From Prauserella cavernicola (GTDB lineage Bacteria; Actinomycetota; Actinomycetes; Mycobacteriales; Pseudonocardiaceae): a stretch of DNA of 64,000 bases. The notes under the pieces were generated by a model. It did not search any database. It saw nothing but the letters and a program-made list of their open reading frames with translations, and had not been told where the DNA came from. This document shows, piece after piece, positions 18,022 through 26,285 of the stretch. Both the position numbers and the translations under genes were made by a program. Numbering within the stretch: position 1 is the stretch's first letter; each line of letters begins with the position of its first letter. Location: contig NZ_JAENJH010000002.1 in assembly GCF_016595675.1 (NCBI RefSeq), positions 806,001-870,000 of the forward strand, read 5' to 3'.

Positions 18022-19284
18022 GTGCGAGTCCTGGTTATCGGCTCCGGAGCCCGAGAGCATGCCATCGTCCTTGCCGCGTCCAACGACCCGGCGGTCACGG
18101 CGCTCGCCTGCGCGCCGGGCAACGCCGGGATCGCGGCGCTGGCCGAACCGCTCGGTGTGGACCTGACCGACCCCTCCGCCGTCGCCGTCGCGGCAGGCGA
18201 GTGGAAGGCCGACCTGGTGGTGATCGGTCCCGAGGTGCCGCTCGTGGCCGGAGCGGCGGATGCCGTCCGCAAGGCGGGCATCGCGTGCTTCGGCCCCTCC
18301 GCCGCGGCTGCCCGCATCGAGGGCTCGAAGGCGTTCGCGAAGGAGGTCATGGCCGCCGCCGGTGTGCCGACCGCGCGCGCCGAGGTCGTGGACAACCCCG
18401 CTCATCTCGACGCCGCCCTGTCGCGTTTCGGCCCCACGTGGGTGGTGAAGGACGACGGGCTCGCCGCAGGCAAGGGCGTGGTGGTGACGCCCGACATCGA
18501 CCAGGCGCGCAAGCACGCGCTGATGCTGCTCGACGGCGGCCACCCGGTGGTGCTCGAGTCGTTCCTCGACGGCCCCGAGGCATCGCTGTTCTGTCTCGTG
18601 GACGGCCGCACCGTGGTGCCGTTGCTGCCCGCGCAGGACTTCAAGCGCGTCGGAGACGGCGACGCGGGCCCGAACACCGGCGGCATGGGCGCCTACGCCC
18701 CGCTGCCGTGGGCACCGCAGGGACTGGTGGACGACGTGGTCGCCACCATCGTCCAGCCGGTGGTCGACGAGCTGGCCGCCCGCGACTCCACGTTCTCGGG
18801 TCTGCTCTACGCCGGGCTGGCGCTGACCAGCGAGGGCCCGCAGGTGATCGAGTTCAACTGCCGTTTCGGCGACCCCGAGACCCAGGCGGTGCTCGCGCTG
18901 CTGCGCACCCCCATCGCCGGGCTGCTGTACGCCACGGCCACCGGTTCGCTGGCCGAGCAGCCGCCGCTGGACTGGGCCGAGGGCGCCGCCGTCACGATCG
19001 TGCTGGCCGCCGACGGCTACCCCGGCAAGCCGCGCACGGGCGACGTCATCACCGGCGGGGAGGCCGAGGGCGTGCTGCACGCGGGCACCCGCCGCCGCGA
19101 CGACGGCGCCGTGGTGGCCAACGGTGGTCGCGTGCTCTCCGTCGTCGGCACCGGCGACGACCTCGAGGCGGCGCGAGCGGAGGCCTACGAGCGGGTCGGC
19201 CGCGTCCACCTGCCCGGTGCGCACCACCGCACCGACATCGCGCTGCGCGCCGTGCGCGGCGAGATCGCACTGCCCGCGCACTGA
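18022..19284 (+). CDS. purD: Phosphoribosylamine-glycine ligase (GAR synthetase)
   Basis: ATP-dependent joining of glycine to 5-phosphoribosylamine, second step of de novo purine synthesis; 420 residues, normal length, ATP-grasp fold. Visible: N-terminal [32 protein letters not shown]-grasp segments [10 protein letters not shown] and [39 protein letters not shown], and metal-binding [12 protein letters not shown]. The GTG at 18022 is selected because it begins the conserved Rossmann-like strand and follows a TACCCT box at leaderless spacing. Divergent from the glycerophosphodiesterase. Confidence 0.97.
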   Translation: MRVLVIGSGAREHAIVLAASNDPAVTALACAPGNAGIAALAEPLGVDLTDPSAVAVAAGEWKADLVVIGPEVPLVAGAADAVRKAGIACFGPSAAAARIEGSKAFAKEVMAAAGVPTARAEVVDNPAHLDAALSRFGPTWVVKDDGLAAGKGVVVTPDIDQARKHALMLLDGGHPVVLESFLDGPEASLFCLVDGRTVVPLLPAQDFKRVGDGDAGPNTGGMGAYAPLPWAPQGLVDDVVATIVQPVVDELAARDSTFSGLLYAGLALTSEGPQVIEFNCRFGDPETQAVLALLRTPIAGLLYATATGSLAEQPPLDWAEGAAVTIVLAADGYPGKPRTGDVITGGEAEGVLHAGTRRRDDGAVVANGGRVLSVVGTGDDLEAARAEAYERVGRVHLPGAHHRTDIALRAVRGEIALPAH

Positions 19285-19414
19285 GCGGACCGATCGGAAC
19301 TCGCGGGAACCGCGGGGCGGCTTCGTCCGTCGAAGTTCAGGTCGCCGTCACACCCGGGTTGGTAGCCTGCGGTGGGAAATTGTCCGGCTACGGACCGTAG
19401 CAGGGGGTGCGCGC

Positions 19415-19846
19415 ATGTCAGAGAGCGGCGAGATGCAGTCGGGATCGCCACTGCCGTTCACGACCGGCTTCACCGGTGGTGAGCGACTCAACGCGACCGT
19501 ACCGGGAGTGCCGGGAGCCAGGGACATCCAGATCGCCCCCGATCGGATCCTCGACGTCGCGCGGATCATCGAGGAGCAGGCGGGCGCACTCCAGGAGAAG
19601 CTCGCCGGCCAGCTCGGCGCGCTGCGGATCAACGCCCCGGCCGAGGACATCGTGTCCACCAACGTCGTCGACGTGTGGAACGAGGTCATCGCGGGCGCCG
19701 ACGGCTCCTACGAGCGCAAGGTCCGCGCCTACGTCCAGGAGCTCAGGTCGCTGGCCGAGCAGCTCCGCGAGGCGAGTGGCACCTACCAGCTCGACGACGA
19801 GGACAAGGCGGCGAGCTTCGGGGACCGGCGTGTCCACGAGGCCTAG
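19415..19846 (+). CDS. PE-like type VII secretion substrate
   Basis: A 143-residue helical protein that opens the ESX locus. After a 35-residue leader (SGSPLPFTTGFTGGERLNAT), helices IAPDRILDVARIIEEQAGAL and IVSTNVVDVWNEVIAGADGS are followed by a third, YVQELRSLAEQLREASGTYQ, which ends in Tyr124-x3-Asp128, the general YxxxD/E export signal. The INAPAED turn matches the PAxxD turn of PE proteins. It likely pairs with the PPE-like protein at 20437 and is escorted by EspG (22182). A TAGCCT box at 19363 could start transcription. It overlaps the lipoprotein gene by 17 bases. Confidence 0.65.
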   Translation: MSESGEMQSGSPLPFTTGFTGGERLNATVPGVPGARDIQIAPDRILDVARIIEEQAGALQEKLAGQLGALRINAPAEDIVSTNVVDVWNEVIAGADGSYERKVRAYVQELRSLAEQLREASGTYQLDDEDKAASFGDRRVHEA

Positions 19847-20426
19847 CAGGCCTGGGCGCCTCGCGTTCGGCGCGGTGCTGGCCGCACTCGCGCTGGCAGG
19901 CTGCTCGACCCCGCAGGACGGCGAGGCGAGCGCCGCGGGTGGTGCGACGCCGGAGGAGCCGTCGCCGCAGCGCCCGGCGGAGCTCTCGCTCGACGGCGTC
20001 GACCCGTGCTCGCTGTTCACCGGCGCACAGCTCGACGAACTGAAGGTCAACAGCGAGCCGCGGAGCTCGCAGGAGGGCCGCGACGGGCCCACCTGCTCAC
20101 TCGACGTCGACCGCACCGCGCCGTACTACAGCTTCTACGTCGAGACGATCACCGGCGCCGACGTCGCCGACTGGGTGGACGGTGACCGCGCGAACAGCTC
20201 CACCATCACCCAGGAGACCGAGATCGAGGGCTTTCCCGCCCTCGTGCACCACGCCGACGGTTCGAGCCCGAGCGACTGCGAGTCGCTAGTCGGCGTCGCG
20301 CAGGGCCAGACCCTGCGCACGCAGCTCTACCCCACCGACCCGGGTGAGTTCACCCAGGAACAGATGTGCGACCTGGCCGCACAGGCCGCCACGCTCGCCG
20401 TGCAGACGTTGCAGGCCACGAGGTAA
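19830..20426 (+). CDS. DUF3558-like lipoprotein
   Basis: A 198-residue lipoprotein: signal peptide RLAFGAVLAALALAGC with lipobox Cys near residue 26, a Ser/Pro/Gly-rich linker, and a DUF3558-type domain beginning VDPCSLFTGAQLDELKV, with Cys pairs at DPCSLF/PTCSLD and DCESL/EQMCDL. Domains of this kind are common beside actinobacterial ESX substrate genes; their role is unknown. The GTG at 19830 overlaps the preceding stop by 17 bases, suggesting translational coupling. Confidence 0.8.
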   Translation: MSTRPSRPGRLAFGAVLAALALAGCSTPQDGEASAAGGATPEEPSPQRPAELSLDGVDPCSLFTGAQLDELKVNSEPRSSQEGRDGPTCSLDVDRTAPYYSFYVETITGADVADWVDGDRANSSTITQETEIEGFPALVHHADGSSPSDCESLVGVAQGQTLRTQLYPTDPGEFTQEQMCDLAAQAATLAVQTLQATR

Positions 20427-20436
20427 GGACCGGGCA

Positions 20437-22185
20437 ATGGACAACCTCGACATCTCGGTGCTGGTCAACAAGATCAGCGACCACCGCTACGACGGCTACA
20501 CCGACAACATGCTCGCCGACGAGATCGACCGGTTCCGGTCCGGTCCCGGCATCAGCGGCATCAGCGACGCCGTCGAGGCGCTCATGGCCATCGGCGGCGC
20601 ACTCGCCGAGACCGACGGAATCCTGCGCACCGAGCTGGCCAAGCTGGGCGTGGAGTGGCAGAGCGAGGCCGGTGCACAGGCCGGAGCCGCGGTGGCCCGC
20701 AACGCCGACTTCTCCACGCAGGCCGGTGAGCGGGTGGACGACTCGGCCAAGCGAATCTTCGCGCAGGGCGAGTCGTTCAACCGCACGTTGCACAAGCTGC
20801 CCGACTCAGAAGCACTACGGCAGTCGGCGGGCTACGGGGTGTTCGACGGGCTGGGCAGCCTGCTCGGCTTCGAGACCGACAACGCGGTCAAGGTCGCGCA
20901 GGCGCGGGAAGCCAGGCAGCAGGCGCTGGAGGCGCTCAACGCCTATGCGCAGGACAGCGGCGAGCACCTCAACAGCACGCCGTCGCTGGCGTCCCCGCAG
21001 ACCCTGCACGCCGACACCGGGCCGAGGCTTCCGGGCAGGGTCGACGCGGGCGGCGGCCCCGACGACGTGACCGCCGCGGCGGGCCTGCGTGGACCGATCG
21101 CCGCGGCACCCGGCTCCGTCCCCGGTTCGCCGCCTCCCACCGCCGCCCCGCCGGTGAGCGGTGCGAGCGCGTACGCGCCGACGCCCGCCTACGGCCTGCC
21201 CGCGCAGCAGCCGCCGCCCTCGCGCAGCACCGGCAGTGGAAACCCGGTGACGCGGCCCGTGCCGCAGTCGACGTCGGCGAGCAGCGCCGCGCCCGCGCCG
21301 GCGCCGGCGCCCTCCGGTTACGTGGGCGGGGTCCGGGCGCCGCAGCAGCACCAGTCCGGCAGCGTCGCCGTCCCGCCGAGCGCTCCCGCGGCGCCCGGCG
21401 GTTCCGGCTCGCCGATCGCGCCCGGTTCGACCACTCCGCCCGCCGTGCCGCCCGTGGCGGGTGGTGTCGTCGGCGGCACGCAGTCCCCCGGCACGGCCGT
21501 CCCGCCGGGAGCTGGTGCCGGTTCCGGGCCGGGCACACCGGGCCGGGTCGGCGGCGTTGTCGGCGGACCCGTGACGGGAGGCGCGCCCGGAGCGGGTGGC
21601 GTTCCCGCCGCGAGTACTCCGCCGCCCGCTGCTGGCAGTGGCGGCGTCGCGGGCGGCGTCGGTGGTGTCGTGGGCAAGCCGGGTGTGCCCGGCGGCGGCG
21701 GTGACGACCAGCCGCTCGCCAAGGGCAAGTCGTTCGGTTCGGCGCCCCAGCCCGGCTCCCAGCCGGGCACGGTCACCAGCGGTGGCTTCACCGGAACGCC
21801 GAAGGGCGGTGCGCCGCTGAACGACGTCGGTGCCGGAGCCGCGGCGCTCGGCGCCGGTGGCGTCGCGGGCGCGCTGGCGGGCGACAACGAACGCAAGGGC
21901 AGAGGCGTCGGTCGCAGCGCACCGGGTTCGACGCGGTCTCCGCACCAGCTCGCGATCGGCGACCTGCCCGAGGAGGAGGCACGCGCCCAGCGCAACTCCG
22001 ACCGGCTCAGCCCGCGTTCGGAGCGCCAGCGCGCCGGCTACCTGGAGAAGGCCGCGCCGCAGGACGAGGGCGAAGAGGACGCGAGCCACGTGCGCCGCTA
22101 CGGCGTCGACGACAACGACCTGTTCACCGACCAGCGCATGGTCTCGCCCGACGTCATCGGCGACGACGCGGACGGACACAAGTGA
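20437..22185 (+). CDS. PPE-like ESX-associated protein with long Pro/Gly-rich tail
   Basis: A 582-residue protein. The N-terminal 185 residues are helical and PPE-like: VEALMAIGGALAETDGIL, the tip motif LGVEWQSEAGAQAGAAVA, then a helical stretch ending EALNAYAQDSGEHL. Residues about 190-500 are low complexity (Pro, Gly, Ala, Ser, with repeats such as GVVGG). The C terminus is charged and looks conserved (ERQRAGYLEKAAPQDEGEED, YGVDDNDLFTDQRMVSPDVI). No signal peptide is visible, consistent with type VII export as a dimer with the PE-like protein. It is coupled to EspG by a GTGA start-stop overlap. Confidence 0.75.
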   Translation: MDNLDISVLVNKISDHRYDGYTDNMLADEIDRFRSGPGISGISDAVEALMAIGGALAETDGILRTELAKLGVEWQSEAGAQAGAAVARNADFSTQAGERVDDSAKRIFAQGESFNRTLHKLPDSEALRQSAGYGVFDGLGSLLGFETDNAVKVAQAREARQQALEALNAYAQDSGEHLNSTPSLASPQTLHADTGPRLPGRVDAGGGPDDVTAAAGLRGPIAAAPGSVPGSPPPTAAPPVSGASAYAPTPAYGLPAQQPPPSRSTGSGNPVTRPVPQSTSASSAAPAPAPAPSGYVGGVRAPQQHQSGSVAVPPSAPAAPGGSGSPIAPGSTTPPAVPPVAGGVVGGTQSPGTAVPPGAGAGSGPGTPGRVGGVVGGPVTGGAPGAGGVPAASTPPPAAGSGGVAGGVGGVVGKPGVPGGGGDDQPLAKGKSFGSAPQPGSQPGTVTSGGFTGTPKGGAPLNDVGAGAAALGAGGVAGALAGDNERKGRGVGRSAPGSTRSPHQLAIGDLPEEEARAQRNSDRLSPRSERQRAGYLEKAAPQDEGEEDASHVRRYGVDDNDLFTDQRMVSPDVIGDDADGHK

Positions 22186-22958
22186 GCGGAGCCGCCGCGG
22201 GCAGCGTGGTCCTGTCCACGCTGGAGTTCGACATGCTCTGGGAGGCCGAGCGCCTGCCGACCAGGCACGTGGCACTCGACGTTCCGAGCCCTGGCGTCAC
22301 CCACACCGAGCGCGACGAGCTCGTGAAGCGGGCGTGGGAGTCGCTGGCCCGGCGTGGTCTCGCGCGAGGCAACAAGGCGTCGAACGACGTGGTCGACCTG
22401 TTGAACCTGTTCGTGCAGCCGAAGGTGAGCATCGACCTCTGGGTCTGGGCCGACCGGCAGATCTCCGGGCTCGCCGTGAGCACGGGCAACCAGGCGCTGC
22501 TCGGCGTGGTCGACGGCGACGAGGTGTGGCTCATCCCCGCCGCGGACACGTCGCTGCCCGAGTCCGCGGTCTCGGTGGCAGGAGACCTCGGCGCTGGGGT
22601 CGGGCAGTCGGTGAGCCTGCCGCACGAGGTGCTGGTGGCCGCCGACGAGCGGGCTCGCGGGGACGCGAAGGCGATGGTCACCGAGCTCGAGGACCGTGGC
22701 GTGGAGCTGTGGCAGGCACAGGAGCTCGCCGGGATGATGATGGGCATGGGCACGCGCGGCCAGTTCGGCGCGCAGCGCCACGGTCGCGACGGTCAGATCA
22801 CCAGAGCGCGGCGCGTGATCGCCTTCTACGACAACGATGCGGGGCGCTACCTCTTCCAGGTGCAGCCGGGCAGCGACGGGCGAAACTGGGCAACCGTGAC
22901 ACCGGCGGACAATTCGCTGCTCGCCGGCCGCGTGTGGGAGCTGCTCTCGGAGGTCTGA
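22182..22958 (+). CDS. espG: EspG-family ESX chaperone
   Basis: Cytosolic chaperone of 258 residues that in mycobacteria binds the tip of PPE proteins and keeps PE-PPE pairs soluble for delivery to the ESX channel. Family features: opening strand VVLSTLEFDMLWEAE, RDELVKRAWESLARRGLA, a central sheet (VSIDLWVWADRQISGLAV, GNQALLGVVDGDEVWLI), and the closing RRVIAFYDNDAGRYLFQVQP with WATVTPADNSLLAGRVWELL. The GTG at 22182 overlaps the upstream stop by four bases. Position immediately after the PPE-like gene fits a dedicated chaperone-substrate unit. Confidence 0.85.
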   Translation: MSGAAAGSVVLSTLEFDMLWEAERLPTRHVALDVPSPGVTHTERDELVKRAWESLARRGLARGNKASNDVVDLLNLFVQPKVSIDLWVWADRQISGLAVSTGNQALLGVVDGDEVWLIPAADTSLPESAVSVAGDLGAGVGQSVSLPHEVLVAADERARGDAKAMVTELEDRGVELWQAQELAGMMMGMGTRGQFGAQRHGRDGQITRARRVIAFYDNDAGRYLFQVQPGSDGRNWATVTPADNSLLAGRVWELLSEV

Positions 22959-23086
22959 GCAGCTCGAAGCTCGCGCGCGAACCCGTGCGGCGTCGTACAG
23001 TGGCGGAACCGCCGCAGGAGTCGACGCGTCGAACGGGCGGACGACAATCGGGGTGTGCGAGACGGGATGACAGGGGAGAAACAGCC

Positions 23087-23398
23087 GTGCCCGTATACGA
23101 CGCGGAGTCGATGAACATCACGGCGGGCAGCCTCGACAAGCTCGCCGAGGAGTTCCGGTCCTCGAAGGACAAGATGAAGGGCGTCGAAGGGGAAAGCCCC
23201 TTCGGCGAGGTCGAGGATCCCGAGAACCCGGACAGGGTCGACGGCACGCTCGGCTCGTTCACCTCCGGTATGCAGTCCGAGTTCGAGAGCGCTGCCGGCC
23301 TGATGTCGGCCGCCAGCACCGCGTTGCGCGACGCCGTCGCCGCTATGGGAGAGGCCGACGCGACCGCCGCGGACAACCTCACCGTCAGGGACCGCTGA
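23087..23398 (+). CDS. WXG100/ESX-type small helical protein
   Basis: A 103-residue, all-helical protein of the size of EsxA/B-type or related ESX substrates: MNITAGSLDKLAEEFRSSKD, a turn region GESPFGEVEDPENPDRVDG, then TSGMQSEFESAAGLMSAAST and LRDAVAAMGEADATAA. The canonical Trp-x-Gly turn is not present, so it is a divergent member. AGGGGAGA lies 6-7 bases before the GTG at 23087. Its stop overlaps the ATG of the next gene (TGATG), so it is co-translated with the WXG-transglycosylase and may be its partner. Confidence 0.65.
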   Translation: MPVYDAESMNITAGSLDKLAEEFRSSKDKMKGVEGESPFGEVEDPENPDRVDGTLGSFTSGMQSEFESAAGLMSAASTALRDAVAAMGEADATAADNLTVRDR

Positions 23399-24543
23399 TG
23401 GCGGGCGCAGGAATTCCCGCCAACTGGTCCGATGTGGAGACACGGGCCGCCAAGGTGGACAAGGTCAACCCCGGCGAGATCCAGGAGGTCGCCCGGCAGT
23501 TCGACGAGGCGTCGCGCAACGCGGGCGACCACACGGCGGGACTCACCAGTGCCGCCGCGCCGTTGCAGGACGGCGGCGTGTGGGACGGGCCTGCCGCCGA
23601 CTCGTTCTTCGACTACGTCGGCAAGGTCGCCGCGGCGGGCAGCAAGGTCAAGGACAAGCTCGACGAGGTGGCGCGCGAGCTCACCACGTTGCAGGAGACG
23701 CTGTCCGACCTCAAGAGGCAGATCCAGAGCACCAAGGAAGACGCTCGTACGGCCATCGACAACCGCAACACCGAGGCCGAGGGCAACGCACAGGCCGCGC
23801 GCGGCGCCATGCGGGCGTTCAACGACGGCGAGCGCGACCAGCCGCCCTCGCCCACCGCGGAGGAGATCATCCGGACCGCGGACGAGGAGAACAAGCGCAC
23901 CGCGTCGGACGCCGCCACGCGCATCGACGAACTGCTCGGACAGTCCAATCAGGCCATCGCGAGGGCGCAGGAGCTCATGAAGACCGAAGTGGACGGTGGG
24001 TTCGCGGCGGTGCCACCGCCCGGAGGGTCCGGTTCGCAGATGCAGGCCACCGGCGGTGTCAGCGACGGCGGTGTCAGCGAGGGCTCGGGCGGCGGTTCCG
24101 GTGGAGGCGGCAGCTCGGGTGGCGGCGCGTCCGGAGGCGGCGGGCTCGGCTCGAGCGGCGGCCCGCCGAGCAGTGGCCCTCCTCCCGGCAACGTCGACCA
24201 GTGGATCCGCGAGGCCATCAAGATCCTGCAGGCCAACGGAATCCCGGTGACCGAGGACAACATCGACGAGATCTGGACGATCATCGAGAAGGAGTCCGGC
24301 GGCGATCCGCACGCCCTCAACGACTGGGACTCCAACGCGGCCAAGGGAACGCCGTCGAAGGGGCTGATGCAGTGCATCGACCCGACGTTCGAGGCGCACA
24401 AGCTGCCCGGCCACGACGACATCTACGACCCGGTGGACAACATCATCGCCGGGGTCCGCTACACGTTCGACCGCTACGGCGGCTTCGAAGGCCACCCCGG
24501 CCTCGCTTCCATGGCCGGTGGCGGGGGTTACCAGGGCTACTAG
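23398..24543 (+). CDS. WXG-type domain fused to lytic transglycosylase (SLT)
   Basis: A 381-residue fusion. Residues 25-200 form long helices with Trp62-x-Gly64 in GGVWDGPAADSF, as in WXG100 hairpins, and a coiled-coil arm (VKDKLDEVARELTTLQETL). Residues about 205-265 are a Gly/Ser linker. Residues 268-381 are an SLT/lysozyme-like domain: IREAIKILQANGIPVTEDN, catalytic Glu299 in IEKESGGDP, SKGLMQCIDPTFEAHK and NIIAGVRYTFDRYGG. No signal peptide is present, so the ESX route may carry a peptidoglycan-cleaving enzyme outward to open the wall or act on other cells. Destination is inferred. Confidence 0.85.
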   Translation: MAGAGIPANWSDVETRAAKVDKVNPGEIQEVARQFDEASRNAGDHTAGLTSAAAPLQDGGVWDGPAADSFFDYVGKVAAAGSKVKDKLDEVARELTTLQETLSDLKRQIQSTKEDARTAIDNRNTEAEGNAQAARGAMRAFNDGERDQPPSPTAEEIIRTADEENKRTASDAATRIDELLGQSNQAIARAQELMKTEVDGGFAAVPPPGGSGSQMQATGGVSDGGVSEGSGGGSGGGGSSGGGASGGGGLGSSGGPPSSGPPPGNVDQWIREAIKILQANGIPVTEDNIDEIWTIIEKESGGDPHALNDWDSNAAKGTPSKGLMQCIDPTFEAHKLPGHDDIYDPVDNIIAGVRYTFDRYGGFEGHPGLASMAGGGGYQGY

Positions 24544-24608
24544 CTCCATGAAGATCCCTTAATCGGGGACTCAGCGCCGATTCACGCTCCGCCCGCATCG
24601 TTGTTTCC

Positions 24609-25784
24609 ATGAGCGAGAAGCGGTGGACACCCGGTGAGGCGGACCTCGGACGGCTGTGGAGCGCGGCCGTCGAGGTCGCGGGCGGCACGGTGCTCGGCTG
24701 GCGCACCACTCACCTCGACGTGCAGCCGAAGGGCGGCACGACGGTCGCTGCCCACGTGGACGTCGAATGGGGCGACGGTGCGCACAGCACCGAGACCTTC
24801 GGGGCCACCACCGACTCCCGGCACACGCAGGCCGCGCTGCTGATGTCCGACGGCGAGCGCGAGGTCGGGCTCTGGCGGTTCCCGCACGACCCGGCGCTGC
24901 CCGCGCTGCCCGCCGCGTGCGATCCCGAGCGGATGCGCCGCCTCGTGGCCGGGCTCGGCCTCGGCGACGGCGAGGTGACGCTGCGGGTGCGGGCCTACCG
25001 CCCGTGCCGCAGGGCCGTGGTCGAGGTACGGACCGCGCGCACGAGCCTCTTCGTGAAGGTGTTGCGTCCCGGCAAGGTCGAGGACCTGCAGCGGCTGCAC
25101 CGGGCGGCCGCGGGCTCGCTAGCGCCCGAGAGTCTCGGTTGGACCGACGACGGGCTGCTCGTGCTCGGCGGACTGCCAGGTACACCGCTGCGCGACCTGC
25201 TGCTCACCGAGGACTCGATCGCGCTCGACCCCGAGCGGATCGTCGAGGTGCTGCGGACGCTGCCGCCCGCACTGGCCGAGCACCCCGCCCGGCCGGGCTG
25301 GGGTGAGCAGGCCCGCCACTACGCGAACGCCGTGGCCGCGGTACTGCCGGAGGCCGGTCCCGCCGCGCACGCGATCGCCGATGCCGTGCTGCCCTCGGGC
25401 GAGCCGCCGGTGGCCGTGCACGGCGACTTCTACGAGAGCCAGCTGCTCGTGCGCGACGGCGAACTCGGCGGGCTGCTCGACATCGACACCGCGGGCGCGG
25501 GCGATCGCTACGACGACCCCGCGTGCCTGCTCGGCCACCTCGCCGTGCTCGCGCAGGTGAGACCCGACCGCGCCGAAGTGATCGACGCCTACGCGGCGAG
25601 GTGCCTTCGCGAGTTCGAGCGGCACTTCGACCCCCGAATCCTGCGCACCCGGGTCGCGGCTGTGGTGCTGTCACTGGCCACCGGCTCGCACCGGGTGCAG
25701 GACGAGAACTGGCGCACGGCGCTCGGGCAACGACTCGAGCTCGCCCAGCGCTGGCTGACCGGCGAGCAGCTGCTCGCCGCGTGA
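24609..25784 (+). CDS. Aminoglycoside-phosphotransferase-like kinase fold protein
   Basis: A 391-residue protein. N-terminal residues 1-95 are a non-kinase beta region (VLGWRTTHLDVQPKGGTTVA). The APH/choline-kinase fold follows: SLFVKVLRPGKVEDL with the ATP-site Lys, WTDDGLLVLGGLPGTPLRDL as hinge, catalytic VHGDFYESQLLV, and metal-binding LLDIDTAGAGDRYDDPA. In the catalytic loop the usual HGDxxxxN Asn is Gln, a change also seen in other actinobacterial members. The substrate is unknown and nothing nearby suggests antibiotic resistance. Confidence 0.8.
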   Translation: MSEKRWTPGEADLGRLWSAAVEVAGGTVLGWRTTHLDVQPKGGTTVAAHVDVEWGDGAHSTETFGATTDSRHTQAALLMSDGEREVGLWRFPHDPALPALPAACDPERMRRLVAGLGLGDGEVTLRVRAYRPCRRAVVEVRTARTSLFVKVLRPGKVEDLQRLHRAAAGSLAPESLGWTDDGLLVLGGLPGTPLRDLLLTEDSIALDPERIVEVLRTLPPALAEHPARPGWGEQARHYANAVAAVLPEAGPAAHAIADAVLPSGEPPVAVHGDFYESQLLVRDGELGGLLDIDTAGAGDRYDDPACLLGHLAVLAQVRPDRAEVIDAYAARCLREFERHFDPRILRTRVAAVVLSLATGSHRVQDENWRTALGQRLELAQRWLTGEQLLAA

Positions 25785-25817
25785 GAAACCGAAAGTAACG
25801 AGGAGAGGAAAACGATC

Positions 25818-26234
25818 ATGGCTCAGAACAAGCGTCCCTGGTTCGTCGTCGCGGCCACCGCGACCGTGCTCGGAGTCGGCGGCCTGGTGGCGATGGGCAC
25901 CGCGTCGGCTGACGTGCAGCTCAACGACCAGCAGGTGCCCTCGCAGGTGCAGCTCGTCGACCACGCCCAGCAGCAGGCCGGTGACGACTCTCCGGAGTCG
26001 GCCGACTCGCCCGCGGCCTCGGCCGTCGACTCCCCCGCGGACCGCGACCACAACACGGCCAACACGGCCAACACGGCCAACACGGCCAACACGGCCAACA
26101 CGGCCAACACGGCCCAGACGCCCAACACTCCCAACACGCCGAACTCCCCGCAGACGCCGAACACGCCGAACACGCCGAACACGCCTGACTCGGCCGCGTC
26201 GCCGTCGCCGAACAGCGCCGACAGCCCTCGCTGA
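25818..26234 (+). CDS. Secreted low-complexity Asn-Thr-Ala/Pro repeat protein
   Basis: A 138-residue exported protein. Signal peptide: KRPWFVVAATATVLGVGGLV, cleavage after TASA at about 31. The mature part begins with a Gln/Val-rich stretch (DVQLNDQQVPSQVQLVDHAQ), then acidic Ser/Asp/Pro, then seven Asn-Thr-Ala triplets and a run of Asn-Thr-Pro variants to the end. There is no Cys, wall anchor or recognised domain, and the tail is predicted disordered. GAGGAG lies upstream of the ATG. The 9-base DNA repeat invites slippage, so the length probably varies between strains. Function unknown. Confidence 0.8.
   Translation: MAQNKRPWFVVAATATVLGVGGLVAMGTASADVQLNDQQVPSQVQLVDHAQQQAGDDSPESADSPAASAVDSPADRDHNTANTANTANTANTANTANTAQTPNTPNTPNSPQTPNTPNTPNTPDSAASPSPNSADSPR
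26052..26114 (+). repeat. Seven tandem 9-base repeats within the secreted repeat protein gene
   Basis: Seven identical AACACGGCC units (Asn-Thr-Ala) in frame, followed to about 26190 by diverged nine-base units encoding Asn-Thr-Pro. Unit length is a multiple of three, so copy-number change would preserve the frame. Confidence 0.95.
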
Positions 26235-26285
26235 ACCGAACAATCCAGCTAGAATCGCGCATTCTTCCCAAAAAGGATGGCTGTA

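Noticed and set aside
24609-25784. Aminoglycoside resistance gene
   Set aside because: The APH fold is generic and no resistance-specific feature or mobile context was seen.
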